DNA of 64,000 nt from JAIEPT01 sp038217425 (GCA_038217425.1 JBBQPM010000002.1:62001-126000); one strand, 5' to 3'. Positions 8,705 through 18,060 are shown, numbered from the stretch's first letter. Numbers and translations are program-made. The notes: a model not told the origin generated them from the letters alone.

Positions 8705-11329
8705 ATGAACTCCTTCCGTGCAGCCTCATGGATCTTCTGTCTCGTCGGTGCGACGGCCTTTGCCGACGAGCCCGCGTTCACCAAGAAGCCCTCCGCAGTC
8801 CGTACCGGCGACGCCGTCAAGATCGACTTCGCCGTCGATCGTATCACCGACGTTGCGGTCACCGTCGAGAACGCACAGGGAAAGATCATTCGCCATTTGG
8901 CAGGCGGCGTGCTCGGCAATAATCCGCCCGAACCGCTTCAGGCCCGTTCGCTTTCGCAGTCACTGACGTGGGACGGCAAGGATGACTTCGGCAAACCAGC
9001 GGTCGGCGGACCGTTCGAAATTCGCGTTCGTCTCGGATTGAAGCCGGAGTTCGACAGCTTCGTTCTCTACAATCGGGACGCCAGCGGCGAAGTCAGCGCC
9101 GTGGCGGCCGGACCGGGCGGTACGCTCTACGTCTTTCATAAAGACGGTACCGCGAAAGAGAACATGGGCGGGCACCGGATCAAGGTTCTGTCGCGCGACG
9201 CCAAGCATCTGAAGATCGTCACGCCGTTTCCCGCCGACATCGATCCTAAAAAGGTGAAGCCGCTCGGCGTCTTTCAGACGTCCGAGGGCGATCTTGTGCC
9301 GCATCTTTACAACTGGGAATCGCTCAGCTTCTATCCCGAGACGATCGGAGTTCGAGGCCGCGACATGCCGGAATGGAGCTGTCCCACGGTCGATTCGAAG
9401 GGGCGCGTTTACTGGCTGGTCAAGGGGCCGAGGTTGGTCGCCGTGGATGGGGACGGCGGAATTCCGTATGAATCGTTTCTGGGTCCGAAGCTGCTGGAAG
9501 AGATCAAGGATCTACGAGCGGCCGGATCTTTGTACTGGTCGGATTTGCCGTGCCTGGCGGTGAGTTCCGACGAGAAATACGTTTACTTCGCAGGTCTGAC
9601 CGCGGGTCCGGGTCCGGACTTTCGCAAGAATATGCGGCCGCTCCCGTGCGTCTTTCGCGTGAATGTCGCCACGCGCGGCCCGGCCGAAGTCTTCCTGGGC
9701 AAGCTCGATGAGCCAGGGAAATCGGAAACGCTTCTGACCGCGCCGCGCGGCCTCGCCGTTGCGAAGGGCCTGGTTTATGTCGCGGATCGCGAGTCCCATC
9801 GCGTCGTCGTGTTCAAGGAATCCGACCGTTCCTACGTCGGCGCGATCGCCGTGGAAAATCCCCAGACCGTAGGCGTCGACCCGGCCACGGGCGCCGTTTA
9901 CGTCTGCGTCGCAACGGGCCTTCAGACGGCGGATGTCGTCAAATTCAGCGGCCTGCCTGACGCCAAGGAGATATGCCGAATCAAGCTTCCCAAGACCGGA
10001 TGGAATCGCACGGGCATTCACCGCATCGCCGTGGATGCGTCGACCCAGCCCGTGCGAATCTGGCTGCCGCATATCCACTACGCACCGACCGCACTCTACT
10101 GCTATGAAGATGCCGGGGACAAGTTCGTGAGCAAGGGCGATCCTCGCCAAATGGGCGTTGCCTGCGAAGGCCCACGGGATCTGAGCATGGATCGCGCACG
10201 CGGCGAATTGTACGTGCGCGGCAACGGCTTCCCCGGCCGACATTTTCGCGTCGACGACGCCACCGGCAAACTCAAAGACGACGTCGAGTTGCAGTTCAAG
10301 GGACTTTATGGCCCCGCGCTCGTGCCTGGGACCGACGGCAACCTTTACGTCTACGGCTGGGCGAGCGGCGCGCGAAAGGGGTTGCTCCGCTTCGACCCCA
10401 ACGGCAAGCCGCTCAACTGGGAAGGTCAAAACACCCATATCATTCCCTTCGACGGCGTGCGGAATTTTCAGAATCGAGGCATCGCCCTGAAGCCCTTCGC
10501 GCCGCCCGACGAACTGTTTCTAATGGTCCCCGGCGACTACGTTTCGAAGAATCCCAAGGACGAGGGCAAATACGTTTCCCTCAACGTCATTGGGCAAGAT
10601 GGCAAGACGAAACGCACGGCGATCTGGCAATGCTTCAACGGAGCCGTGCCGCGCATCGATGCGAAGGGAAACATCTACATCGCCGACCTCGTCAAGCCGA
10701 TCGATCGCTCATTTCCGGCGTTTTTCGACGGCAAGGTGCCAATACCCGCTGCCAAGGCTGACACGGGCGACGCTTTTTGGTACAGCCACATGTATGGCAG
10801 CATCATCAAGTTTCCTCCCGAGGGAGGCGTCATCTGGTACCAGGAGAAACTGCCGCCAAGCGTCTTGAACGAACCCCCCGCCGACTTGTTAGCCAAGCCC
10901 AAGATGCCGTTCAAAAAGCACATCGGCCCCACGCCTCACTTGACAGGTGAGATTCAAGGGGCGCTGTGGACGCGCTTTGGGTACTCGCCCTATTCCGGGC
11001 GCGTGATCGGGAGTACTTCGCACTGCAGTTGCGAAGGGCACGGCTTCGACGTCGACGGATTCGGCCGAGTCTTTTATCCCAACGCGGGGCAATTTCGGGT
11101 TGAGATCATCGACACGAACAACAACTTCATCACCGCCTTCGGCAAGTACGGCAACGAAGATTCGGGAGGCCCGGACGCTCGCGTCCGCAAGCCGGCGATC
11201 CCGTTCGCCTGGCCAAGTCACGTAGCCGTTTCCGACCGCTGGGCTTACGTTGCCGACACGATCAACCGCCGAGTCGTGCGTGTTCGCCTGGGAGCAGTTG
11301 CCGAAGAAACGTGCAATGTACCGCGATGA
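8705..11329 (+). CDS. Exported NHL-repeat protein with FlgD-type Ig-like N-terminal domain
   Basis: Starting at 8705 (MNSFRAASWIFC, a good signal peptide) the protein has 874 residues; the frame is open far upstream but that extension has no leader. Residues about 30-110 resemble a FlgD-like Ig domain (VENAQGKIIRHLAGG, then LTWDGKDDFGKPA), which recurs before propellers in planctomycetes. The remainder has NHL/six-bladed-propeller text such as GLAVAKGLVYVADRESHRVV and HVAVSDRWAYVADTINRRVV. No catalytic motif is seen, and an extracytoplasmic binding function is inferred. It is transcribed divergently from the M19 homologue and followed 45 bases later by the AAA ATPase gene. Confidence 0.85.
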   Translation: MNSFRAASWIFCLVGATAFADEPAFTKKPSAVRTGDAVKIDFAVDRITDVAVTVENAQGKIIRHLAGGVLGNNPPEPLQARSLSQSLTWDGKDDFGKPAVGGPFEIRVRLGLKPEFDSFVLYNRDASGEVSAVAAGPGGTLYVFHKDGTAKENMGGHRIKVLSRDAKHLKIVTPFPADIDPKKVKPLGVFQTSEGDLVPHLYNWESLSFYPETIGVRGRDMPEWSCPTVDSKGRVYWLVKGPRLVAVDGDGGIPYESFLGPKLLEEIKDLRAAGSLYWSDLPCLAVSSDEKYVYFAGLTAGPGPDFRKNMRPLPCVFRVNVATRGPAEVFLGKLDEPGKSETLLTAPRGLAVAKGLVYVADRESHRVVVFKESDRSYVGAIAVENPQTVGVDPATGAVYVCVATGLQTADVVKFSGLPDAKEICRIKLPKTGWNRTGIHRIAVDASTQPVRIWLPHIHYAPTALYCYEDAGDKFVSKGDPRQMGVACEGPRDLSMDRARGELYVRGNGFPGRHFRVDDATGKLKDDVELQFKGLYGPALVPGTDGNLYVYGWASGARKGLLRFDPNGKPLNWEGQNTHIIPFDGVRNFQNRGIALKPFAPPDELFLMVPGDYVSKNPKDEGKYVSLNVIGQDGKTKRTAIWQCFNGAVPRIDAKGNIYIADLVKPIDRSFPAFFDGKVPIPAAKADTGDAFWYSHMYGSIIKFPPEGGVIWYQEKLPPSVLNEPPADLLAKPKMPFKKHIGPTPHLTGEIQGALWTRFGYSPYSGRVIGSTSHCSCEGHGFDVDGFGRVFYPNAGQFRVEIIDTNNNFITAFGKYGNEDSGGPDARVRKPAIPFAWPSHVAVSDRWAYVADTINRRVVRVRLGAVAEETCNVPR

Positions 11330-11374
11330 ACGCTACGCAGCTCCGCGGACGCTATCCGGAGGCCAAAAGGTTCC

Positions 11375-12151
11375 ATGGCTAAGAAGTCTATCAACCGCGG
11401 CCCATATCTGATGAACGCGACGTTTCTCCGCGAACGCGTCGCCTGCCACGATCAGTATCCGTTCAATCTTCCGGTAGTGCGTCATCTGGATCGCATGGAC
11501 TTTCATCCCAAAGTCACGTTTCTCGTCGGCGAGAATGGCACCGGAAAATCGACAGTGATCGAAGCGTTGGCTGCGGGATGTAGCCTTAATCCAGAGGGAG
11601 GCAGCGCCAACTTCAATTTCGCGTCGCGTGCCTCCCACTCGCAACTGGAAAACTATCTGCGGCTGGGACGAGGTCTCTTGCCTCCCGATAGTTACTTTCT
11701 GCGGGCGGAGAGCTTTTACAACGTTGCGACGGAAGTTGAGCGGTTGGGAGTCGGGGTTAACTATGGCGACGTGCCGTTGCATCAACAATCGCATGGCGAG
11801 TCGTTCTTCGCTCTGTTCGAAAGGCGTTTTGGATTTCGCCGGCCCGACCGGCCTCCGGTGCCGGGACTTTACTTCCTCGACGAACCTGAAGCCGCGCTTT
11901 CGCCCAATCGGCAGCTTCAGTTTCTCGGCCTGCTCCATCAGTACAGCGGCGAAGGCTCGCAGTTCGTGATCGCCACGCACTCGCCGATCATCATGGCGTA
12001 TCCCGAGGCCTGGATCTACGTTCTCAGTGCGGGCGGGATCCGCTTGACGCCCTACGAGGAAACGGAACACTACCGAGTGACCGCCGGTTTCTTGAATCAC
12101 CCCCAGAAAAGCCTGGCGGTTCTCTTCGGCAAACACGACGGTTCTGAGTAA
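11375..12151 (+). CDS. Small RecF/SbcC-like AAA ATPase
   Basis: A 258-residue ABC/AAA-type ATPase in a single polypeptide. Walker A is GENGTGKST (residues 52-60), a signature-like QSHGES precedes Walker B (GLYFLDEPEAAL, about 166-177), and the switch His lies in IATHSPII (about 197-204). The length and order match the compact COG3910-type predicted ATPases related to RecF and OLD proteins. It has no nuclease domain and no adjacent nuclease or toxin gene, so I do not call it a defence system. It is cytoplasmic and sits 45 bases after the NHL gene on the same strand; whether they share a transcript is unclear. Confidence 0.88.
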   Translation: MAKKSINRGPYLMNATFLRERVACHDQYPFNLPVVRHLDRMDFHPKVTFLVGENGTGKSTVIEALAAGCSLNPEGGSANFNFASRASHSQLENYLRLGRGLLPPDSYFLRAESFYNVATEVERLGVGVNYGDVPLHQQSHGESFFALFERRFGFRRPDRPPVPGLYFLDEPEAALSPNRQLQFLGLLHQYSGEGSQFVIATHSPIIMAYPEAWIYVLSAGGIRLTPYEETEHYRVTAGFLNHPQKSLAVLFGKHDGSE

Positions 12152-12223
12152 GTCCGAGGGAGACGCCTCTTGTGCCTAAGTCGAACTCGGCGTAAGGTAT
12201 GCATACGACTTTCGGGGGGCACC

Positions 12224-13615
12224 ATGAACGGTCAGAACCAGTCCGATGATTCAAGGAATCCAGCGCGTATGAACCGGCGCGACCTGTTATGGGCAGGAGC
12301 GGCCATGGGACTGGGCCTTTCGTTGCCCACGTTGTATCGCGCCCAGGCCCAGTCCAACCGGTCGCAGGGCGCCTCGTTTGGCCGCGCCAAGTCCCTCATC
12401 GTTCTCTACCTGCATGGCGGTCATGCTCAGCAGGAAACCTGGGATCCCAAACCGGAGGGCCCGTTGCCCGAGCGCGGCGAGTTCAGCGCGATCGCCACGT
12501 CGGTTCCCGGCACCTTCATTGGCGAGTTGTTGCCGAGGTCGGCCGCGTTGATGCACCGGATGGCGTTGATCCGATCGCTCAGCCACGGCAACGCCAACCA
12601 TGTGCAGGCCTCGCTGCCCGCCATGACAGGCCATAGTCACCCGCCGGGTTCGGAGAGCCGGGGCGATGTTCCGCCGTCCTTGACCGACTTTCCGCCTTTT
12701 GGAGCTGTGCTGAATCACTTGCGGCGCCAGGGACCGTTGCCGACCTGGGTGCAAATTGGCCCGCAGATGCGGCGTTTCAATGGCACCGCGATCCATGGCC
12801 AAACGCCCGGTTTTCTGGGCGCCCGCTACAGTCCGCTGGTTGTCGATCAAAATCTTCGGCCCGACGACGTGCGGGTTGGCGCCGTCTCGCCGCAGGAGGG
12901 AATCCCGCTCGTACGTTTGACGGGGCGCCGTCAGTTGCTGCAGCAGGTGAACGACCAACGCCGCCGACTCGATCAAGTTGCCGAGGTGCAGTCCTTCGAC
13001 GCGTTCCAGCAGCGGGCGCTGAATCTGTTGACGTCGTCAGCGACGGCGCGGGCGTTCGAACTGGCCGCCGAGCCGGCGTCTCTTCGCGATCGTTATGGCC
13101 GCACGGATTTCGGCCAGGGTTGTCTCCTGGCACGGCGCCTGGTCGAAGCGGGCGTGCCGATCGTCAATGTTCACTTTTGCCAAACGCCCGAGGGCTCCTG
13201 GGACACGCATGGTCGGCATTTCAGCCAGATGAAGGATCATCTCTGCCCGATCTTCGATCGAGCGTTGTCCGCGCTGGTGACGGACCTCGATCAGCGTGGA
13301 CTCTTGGAGCAGACCCTCGTCATGCCGACGGCGGAGTTTGGCCGCACCCCGAATATCAACCGGAACGCCGGTCGCGACCACTGGCCTTTTGTGTATAGCG
13401 TGGCGCTGGCCGGCGGCGGCGTGCGACCGGGAATCGTCCATGGCGCTTCTGACAATATTGCCGCCCATCCCACCGCTCACCCCCAACATCCGCGCGACCT
13501 CGCCGCCACGGTCTACCACTTGCTCGGCGTGCCTCACGACACGATCATCCACGACCACACCAATCGGCCGCACTCCCTCGTCATCGGTCAAAAGATTGAT
13601 GCTTTGCTGGTTTGA
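12224..13615 (+). CDS. DUF1501 protein with Tat leader
   Basis: The ATG at 12224 follows a GGGGGG purine stretch and gives 463 residues; a second ATG at 12269 (MNRRDLLWAGA) would also preserve the twin-arginine signal. DUF1501 text is clear: YLHGGHAQQETWDPKP near the mature N-terminus, NVHFCQTPEGSWDTHGRHF, then EFGRTPNINRNAGRDHWP and a C-terminal DLAATVYHLLG. The family is alkaline-phosphatase-superfamily-like in predicted fold and has no established activity. It normally sits directly after a DUF1549/DUF1553 cytochrome gene; here the neighbours are an ATPase and a metallo-beta-lactamase gene, so this copy is an orphan. Confidence 0.92.
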   Translation: MNGQNQSDDSRNPARMNRRDLLWAGAAMGLGLSLPTLYRAQAQSNRSQGASFGRAKSLIVLYLHGGHAQQETWDPKPEGPLPERGEFSAIATSVPGTFIGELLPRSAALMHRMALIRSLSHGNANHVQASLPAMTGHSHPPGSESRGDVPPSLTDFPPFGAVLNHLRRQGPLPTWVQIGPQMRRFNGTAIHGQTPGFLGARYSPLVVDQNLRPDDVRVGAVSPQEGIPLVRLTGRRQLLQQVNDQRRRLDQVAEVQSFDAFQQRALNLLTSSATARAFELAAEPASLRDRYGRTDFGQGCLLARRLVEAGVPIVNVHFCQTPEGSWDTHGRHFSQMKDHLCPIFDRALSALVTDLDQRGLLEQTLVMPTAEFGRTPNINRNAGRDHWPFVYSVALAGGGVRPGIVHGASDNIAAHPTAHPQHPRDLAATVYHLLGVPHDTIIHDHTNRPHSLVIGQKIDALLV

Positions 13616-13674
13616 CCCTTCGTGAACTCCAGCCTGAAAAGTTGTGACGTGAAGCAACGCCAGGAACTCTCCCC

Positions 13675-15639
13675 ATGATGTCCTTCTCTCCTCGACTTGC
13701 CCAGCGTGCCTGGGCGCTCGTGATGGTCTTGTTCATTGCCTGCGCACCCCTCCGCGCGGCCGGTTTCTCGCGGCCCGATATCGAAAAACACCCCGATCTG
13801 TTTCTTTGGACCGACACGTGCAACGTGTGGGTGCTGCGCGACGGCGACGCCGCCCTGCTCATTTCGCTCGGCGACGGCAGCGTTCTCGAACATCTGAAGG
13901 AGATCGGCGTCGAGCGCGTCGAATGGCTGCTACTGACCGACCATCATCGTGAAACCCTGCAAGGAGCCCGACGGCTCGACCGCAAGACCACTCGCATCGC
14001 GGCGCCGAAGCGGGAGCAGGCCTTCCTGGAGACGCCCACTCAATTTCGTAAATGGCATCCAAAGCTTTCCGATCCTCATACGGTCCATGGCGCCAGCTAC
14101 GTCCGGCCGGCGCAATCGCCGCTCAAGGCGGATCGATGGCTGGAAACGGGCGACGTGTTCGAGTGGAGGGGCCGCAAGATCGAATGCCTCTCGACCCCGG
14201 GCACGAGTCCCGGCGGCATGAGCTACGTGATCCGTCACGGCACTCGGACCAGCGTTTTCCTCGGCGGGATCATGTACGACGGGGCGAAGATGACGAACTG
14301 GTTCGACACCGAGTGGGATTACGGTTTCGCGAGCGGCATCGAAGCGCTGACCGCTTCCGTGAATCGATTGATGGAATTGAAACCCGACCTCGCCTTCTCC
14401 ACGCAGGGACCGGTCATCCGGAAGGCCGGGGAACAGCTCAAGACCTATCAGGCGAAGCTGACTGCCTTCCGCGCGGACTACCTGCGCGGCTATCCGGTGG
14501 AAAGCCTCACCAAGGCCGGTCGGCATCCCGCCGTCAAGCCGTGTGCCGTTCGCAATCTGGCGCAGGTCACGCCGCACCTTTACATGCTCGATGAGAAGAT
14601 GGCGGGAAAGAATTTCTCGATCATCATTTCCGATAATGGCCGTGGGTTGATTCTCGATTGCGGCCTGTTTTCCGAAGCGGTGCTGCAGAAACTCGTGGAC
14701 GATATGAAGGAGCACCTGGGCCTGAAGCAGATCGACGCCTGTTGGATTTCGCACATGCACGGCGATCACTTCACGCTCGGCCAGGTGCTGCGCCGGATGG
14801 GCGTGAAGCTCTGGACGCTCGACAAGATCGTCGACAAGTGCGAGCATCCGCGCCGGTACGACTACCCGGCCTTGATTGCCTCGTATCCCACCGGCTTCGA
14901 CGGGGTGAAGATCGATCGGCCCTTGAAAGACGGCGAGGTGATCGAGTGGGAAGGCTATTCCCTACACATCGACTGGATGCCGGGGCAAACCGAGTTTGGC
15001 AATTGCCTGTGGCTGGAGATCGACGGCAAGCGCATCGCCTTCACGGGCGACAACCTGTTCGGCAATCCCGCCGACCCGGGGCAGAATGGTCACGAATGCG
15101 TCGTCGCCCGCAATAGCGCCATCCTCGAGGAGGGATACTTGATCGGCTCCAGGTATCTGCAAAAGCTCAAACCCGACATCATCATGGGGGCTCATTCCGT
15201 GCTCATGACGAAGCCGGCGGCCTTCGTCGATCGCTATCACGAATGGGCCAAACGGATGATTCGCTTGTACCAGGACATGCTGCCCGACCCGGAATACGCC
15301 TATCTCTACGATCCGTACTGGGTGAGCGCCTATCCTTATCGCGTCGACGTGACCAAGGACGAAGTGCAAACGATCCAGGTCACTGTGCGCAATTTCCGCG
15401 GCACGCCGCAAAAGCATCGTGTGGAACTGAAGCTCCCGCCCGGTCTGACGGCGGAACCTGCCGTGCTGGAAGGAATCGTCGGCCCGCGGAGCCGACAAAG
15501 TTACCCGGTCAAAATCAAGGTCGCTCGGGCCACGCTCGAGCCCGGCGTGCAGATCGTTCCGCTGGACATTACGCTGGATGGCAAACGCTACGGCGAACTG
15601 TTCGACTTCCTCATCCTGGGCCGGCTCCAGGAGCCGTAG
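13675..15639 (+). CDS. Exported double metallo-beta-lactamase-fold hydrolase with C-terminal Ig-like domain
   Basis: A 654-residue protein with a signal peptide (about 1-28). Two MBL-fold modules are present. The first (about 35-270) keeps the fold text but its metal motif reads LTDHHRETLQG instead of HxHxDH. The second (about 290-520) has an intact H360-M-H362-G-D364-H365 site plus FTGDNLFGNP and GAHSV. The last 100 residues (VRNFRGTPQKHRVELKLPPGL and on) resemble an Ig-like NEW3-type domain. Catalysis by the second module only, on an exported substrate, is the natural inference; the substrate is unknown. A second ATG follows immediately at 13678. Its 3' end overlaps the open frame of the choice-of-anchor D remnant on the other strand. 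Confidence 0.87.
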   Translation: MMSFSPRLAQRAWALVMVLFIACAPLRAAGFSRPDIEKHPDLFLWTDTCNVWVLRDGDAALLISLGDGSVLEHLKEIGVERVEWLLLTDHHRETLQGARRLDRKTTRIAAPKREQAFLETPTQFRKWHPKLSDPHTVHGASYVRPAQSPLKADRWLETGDVFEWRGRKIECLSTPGTSPGGMSYVIRHGTRTSVFLGGIMYDGAKMTNWFDTEWDYGFASGIEALTASVNRLMELKPDLAFSTQGPVIRKAGEQLKTYQAKLTAFRADYLRGYPVESLTKAGRHPAVKPCAVRNLAQVTPHLYMLDEKMAGKNFSIIISDNGRGLILDCGLFSEAVLQKLVDDMKEHLGLKQIDACWISHMHGDHFTLGQVLRRMGVKLWTLDKIVDKCEHPRRYDYPALIASYPTGFDGVKIDRPLKDGEVIEWEGYSLHIDWMPGQTEFGNCLWLEIDGKRIAFTGDNLFGNPADPGQNGHECVVARNSAILEEGYLIGSRYLQKLKPDIIMGAHSVLMTKPAAFVDRYHEWAKRMIRLYQDMLPDPEYAYLYDPYWVSAYPYRVDVTKDEVQTIQVTVRNFRGTPQKHRVELKLPPGLTAEPAVLEGIVGPRSRQSYPVKIKVARATLEPGVQIVPLDITLDGKRYGELFDFLILGRLQEP

Positions 15640-15850
15640 TGAAGCTGCCGACCGCGCCGGCGGCGAACTGCACGGTGAACGTGGTCAAGGCGCCGGGAGC
15701 GACCGACGTGCTGTCGAAAGTCGAGACGACCGAAAAGCCGGGCGGAAGGGCGATGGGGCCAGAGAGCGTCAGGTCGGCGGCGCCGAGGTTGCGGACGGTG
15801 AAGGTCCTGGCGATCGGAGCGCCCAGATTGGCCGTGCCGGATTGCGAACG
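15614..15850 (-). pseudogene. Remnant of a choice-of-anchor D (ASH/DUF1573-like) domain gene
   Basis: Between the two convergent genes the minus strand has an open frame of about 79 codons without a start. It begins directly after the RMD1-like gene's TGA, in the same frame, and ends at TGA 15613-15611. It reads SGTANLGAPIARTFTVRN, LTLSGPIALPPGFSVV and SVAPGALTTFTVQF, which is the classic text of one ASH/choice-of-anchor D repeat found in long surface proteins. The first 26 bases overlap the 3' end of the MBL gene. The lack of a start and its isolation as one repeat indicate a decayed fragment. Confidence 0.7.
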
Positions 15851-16921
15851 TCAATGCACGAACGCGAGGATGATCTCGATCATGATAAGGATGACGACGA
15901 TGAGTTCGAGAAACTCGGTGCGGAACTCGCTCGCCTGATCGGATACGACCTGGTAGATGCCTTCGAGCACCTCGAGTTTACGCTCGATTTCGTGCTCCCA
16001 GGATTCCAGATGGAAGCGTTGAGAAACGAGCCGATACACGCGCGCCAGGTAAGGATCGCCGACGAGTTTGAGGACGTTTCCGGTCCGTTCGAAGAGATCG
16101 TTGGCTTCGAGTTTGAGTTCGCCCAGGCGTCGTAACGGTTGGGCGTGCCAGCGCCAGAAACGGCTCCAGTTGCGCACTCGAACCTCGCGCGAGGCAGCGG
16201 CGAGGTTATCGTCCAGTCGATTGTCGATGTGCCGAAACTCGAGAAGTTGTAGGTTGGCGAACTCGATGGCTTGCAGCGTCTCGTCGCATTCGCGGTCGAT
16301 CAGCACCGCGGCGGACCAATCGGGGACGAACAGATCGTCCGGGCTGTATGTGAGTCGCAGCCGAACCGCTTCGGCGATCTCCTCGCTCGAAAGTATTCCC
16401 GCCTCAAGATGAACCAGCCCCGCGAGCCAGGCCGAATCGCTCGCGCTCGCAATCAATTCCGGCGTCAGTTGAAAGACGATGTAATCCTCGCTCCAACGCT
16501 CGTGCCACTGCGGATCCTGGATTGCGGGTTGGAGCTGTTGAAAATGAGCGATAACGAGATCGCGCGCTTGTTTGACAATCGATTGCGGATCCGCGAATAC
16601 CGCCGCTCGCCTCAGGAGTTCGGCTCGATCGCACTGAAAGGGGATACGGATTGAAAGGCTGACCGCGCCGAAGTCGAAGAGCGTAAGCCCAGCCGAACAC
16701 TCGGGGCTGCCCCAGCCAGCGACTTCCAGGTGCGTCGCTGCGAGCGCCAGGTAGAGCGGCGCGGGGCGGTACGAAAACGAAAGAGGCGTACGTCGGCGCC
16801 GGGGCAGATCTTGCTGGGCGGCTGCAGGGAGCAATTGGCGGGCCCGTTCCAGGTCGATCTCGTCGCCCCAGTCGAAGGCCACGAACAAGTGGATCGTGCC
16901 GTTCAGGGCGGGGCCGTTCAT
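15851..16921 (-). CDS. RMD1/DUF155-like protein with C-terminal membrane anchor
   Basis: A 356-residue protein. The N-terminal half has a FDFGAVSLSIRIPF strand region. The C-terminus is diagnostic: a charged helix ending in YQVVSDQASEFRTEFLELI and then a single membrane helix VVILIMIEIILAFVH, as in the RMD1/Sif2 (DUF155) family known from mitochondria and some bacteria. No enzyme activity is known for the family. It starts only 3 bases after the stop of the small membrane protein gene (16925-17146), so the two are probably co-translated. It is followed in frame by the choice-of-anchor D remnant. The family call rests on the C-terminal third and on overall layout. Confidence 0.7.
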   Translation of the reverse strand: MNGPALNGTIHLFVAFDWGDEIDLERARQLLPAAAQQDLPRRRRTPLSFSYRPAPLYLALAATHLEVAGWGSPECSAGLTLFDFGAVSLSIRIPFQCDRAELLRRAAVFADPQSIVKQARDLVIAHFQQLQPAIQDPQWHERWSEDYIVFQLTPELIASASDSAWLAGLVHLEAGILSSEEIAEAVRLRLTYSPDDLFVPDWSAAVLIDRECDETLQAIEFANLQLLEFRHIDNRLDDNLAAASREVRVRNWSRFWRWHAQPLRRLGELKLEANDLFERTGNVLKLVGDPYLARVYRLVSQRFHLESWEHEIERKLEVLEGIYQVVSDQASEFRTEFLELIVVILIMIEIILAFVH

Positions 16922-16924
16922 GGG

Positions 16925-17146
16925 CTAAAAATAGATCGATGCGAGCACGATCGAGTAGATGACCACGCCCATCGAGAAGATGCCGCACATCAGCAGCACC
17001 ACCGCTCTGCCCGCGGAGCGATCCTGCCGGCGAAAGTAGTCGACGTCGCGGTCGGAAAAGGGATTGGTCCAGCTGGTAGCCGGGTGATGGTGTTGGGGGC
17101 CGTCCTGCGCGGGGACGATGGCCTGTTCGTGCGAGGGATCGGACAT
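16925..17146 (-). CDS. Small single-pass membrane protein
   Basis: A 73-residue protein: a polar His-rich N-terminus (GPQHHHPATSW), a short NPFSDRDVDYFRRQD segment, then one hydrophobic helix (AVVLLMCGIFSMGVVIYSIV) ending at the C-terminus. I do not recognise a family. Its stop lies 3 bases before the start of the RMD1-like gene, which itself carries a C-terminal membrane helix, so a partnership in the membrane is plausible. A GGAG-like ribosome site (GGAGAG) precedes the ATG. The compact coupling is the best evidence that it is a real gene. Confidence 0.7.
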   Translation of the reverse strand: MSDPSHEQAIVPAQDGPQHHHPATSWTNPFSDRDVDYFRRQDRSAGRAVVLLMCGIFSMGVVIYSIVLASIYF

Positions 17147-17217
17147 GGTTCTCTCCTGCCGGGAATCAGCACGAAATCGTTGTATGAATCGGGCCGGGAG
17201 TTGGAAGCAGGCCTACC

Positions 17218-17943
17218 ATGATCTTTACCATGAACATCCTCATCACCGCCGGCAACACGCAGACGCCGATCGACAAGGTTCGCTGCCTGACCAACGTCTT
17301 CTCGGGCCGGACCGGCGCGAAGATCGCCGACGCCGCCGCCCAGCGCGGGCATCACGTCATGCTGCTAACCTCGGTGAGCGAAGCCATTGCGGAGTTTGAG
17401 GACATCAAAAACGTCGAAGTCCGCAAGTACCGGACGTTCGAGAATCTAGAGGGCTTGATGCACGGCCTCATCACCCTCAATAGCAAATTCGACGCGATCG
17501 TCCATGCCGCCGCGGTCAACGATTATCATGTGTCGGCCACGTACGCGCCGGCTCCCGGGACGTCGTTCGATCCGCGGACGACGTGCTGGTCCGGCCCCGG
17601 ATTGATGCTGGACCGGGCCGCGGGCAAGATCAAGAGCGACGAACCGGAGCTGTGGCTGCGCCTGACGCGGGCGCCGAAACTCGTCGATGCCATTCGCACG
17701 CAGTGGAAATTCCAGGGCGTGCTCGTCAAATTCAAGCTCGAGGTCGGCATCACCGACGAACGATTGCTGGAGATCGCCGAGGCATCGCGCGTGCATTCCG
17801 ATGCGGATCTGATGGTCGCCAACACTTTGGAAGGCATGAACGAATGGGCTTACATCGGGCCGTTCGCCGCCGGTTACCGTAAGACGCCGCGGCCCGAGCT
17901 TGCCGACTTCGTGCTCGATGCGGTCGAGAAAACACGCCGCTGA
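17218..17943 (+). CDS. Stand-alone CoaB-like phosphopantothenate-cysteine ligase family protein
   Basis: About 241 residues (or 237 from the ATG at 17230, where MNILITAGNTQ begins in typical fashion). It matches the CoaB half of Dfp: ITAGNTQTPIDKVRCLTN and FSGRTGAKIA for the nucleotide-binding entry, AAAVNDYHVS for the conserved AAxxDY segment, and a KIKSDEP Lys motif followed by LTRAPKLVD. The CoaC decarboxylase half is absent. CoaB joins phosphopantothenate and cysteine in coenzyme A synthesis. Several family positions differ (for example TQTPIDKVR for TREPIDPVR), so it may act on another substrate. It is divergent from the RMD1-like pair. Confidence 0.75.
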   Translation: MIFTMNILITAGNTQTPIDKVRCLTNVFSGRTGAKIADAAAQRGHHVMLLTSVSEAIAEFEDIKNVEVRKYRTFENLEGLMHGLITLNSKFDAIVHAAAVNDYHVSATYAPAPGTSFDPRTTCWSGPGLMLDRAAGKIKSDEPELWLRLTRAPKLVDAIRTQWKFQGVLVKFKLEVGITDERLLEIAEASRVHSDADLMVANTLEGMNEWAYIGPFAAGYRKTPRPELADFVLDAVEKTRR

Positions 17944-18060
17944 CGGTCGTTTCAAAATTCTTTGTCACACCCTGCTATCTCCTCGCTATTTGAGGTCGCC
18001 AAGCGGATCAACGGGATCCTCGAAGCGAACTCGAAACCAACCAAGCACTCGGAGATAGCC

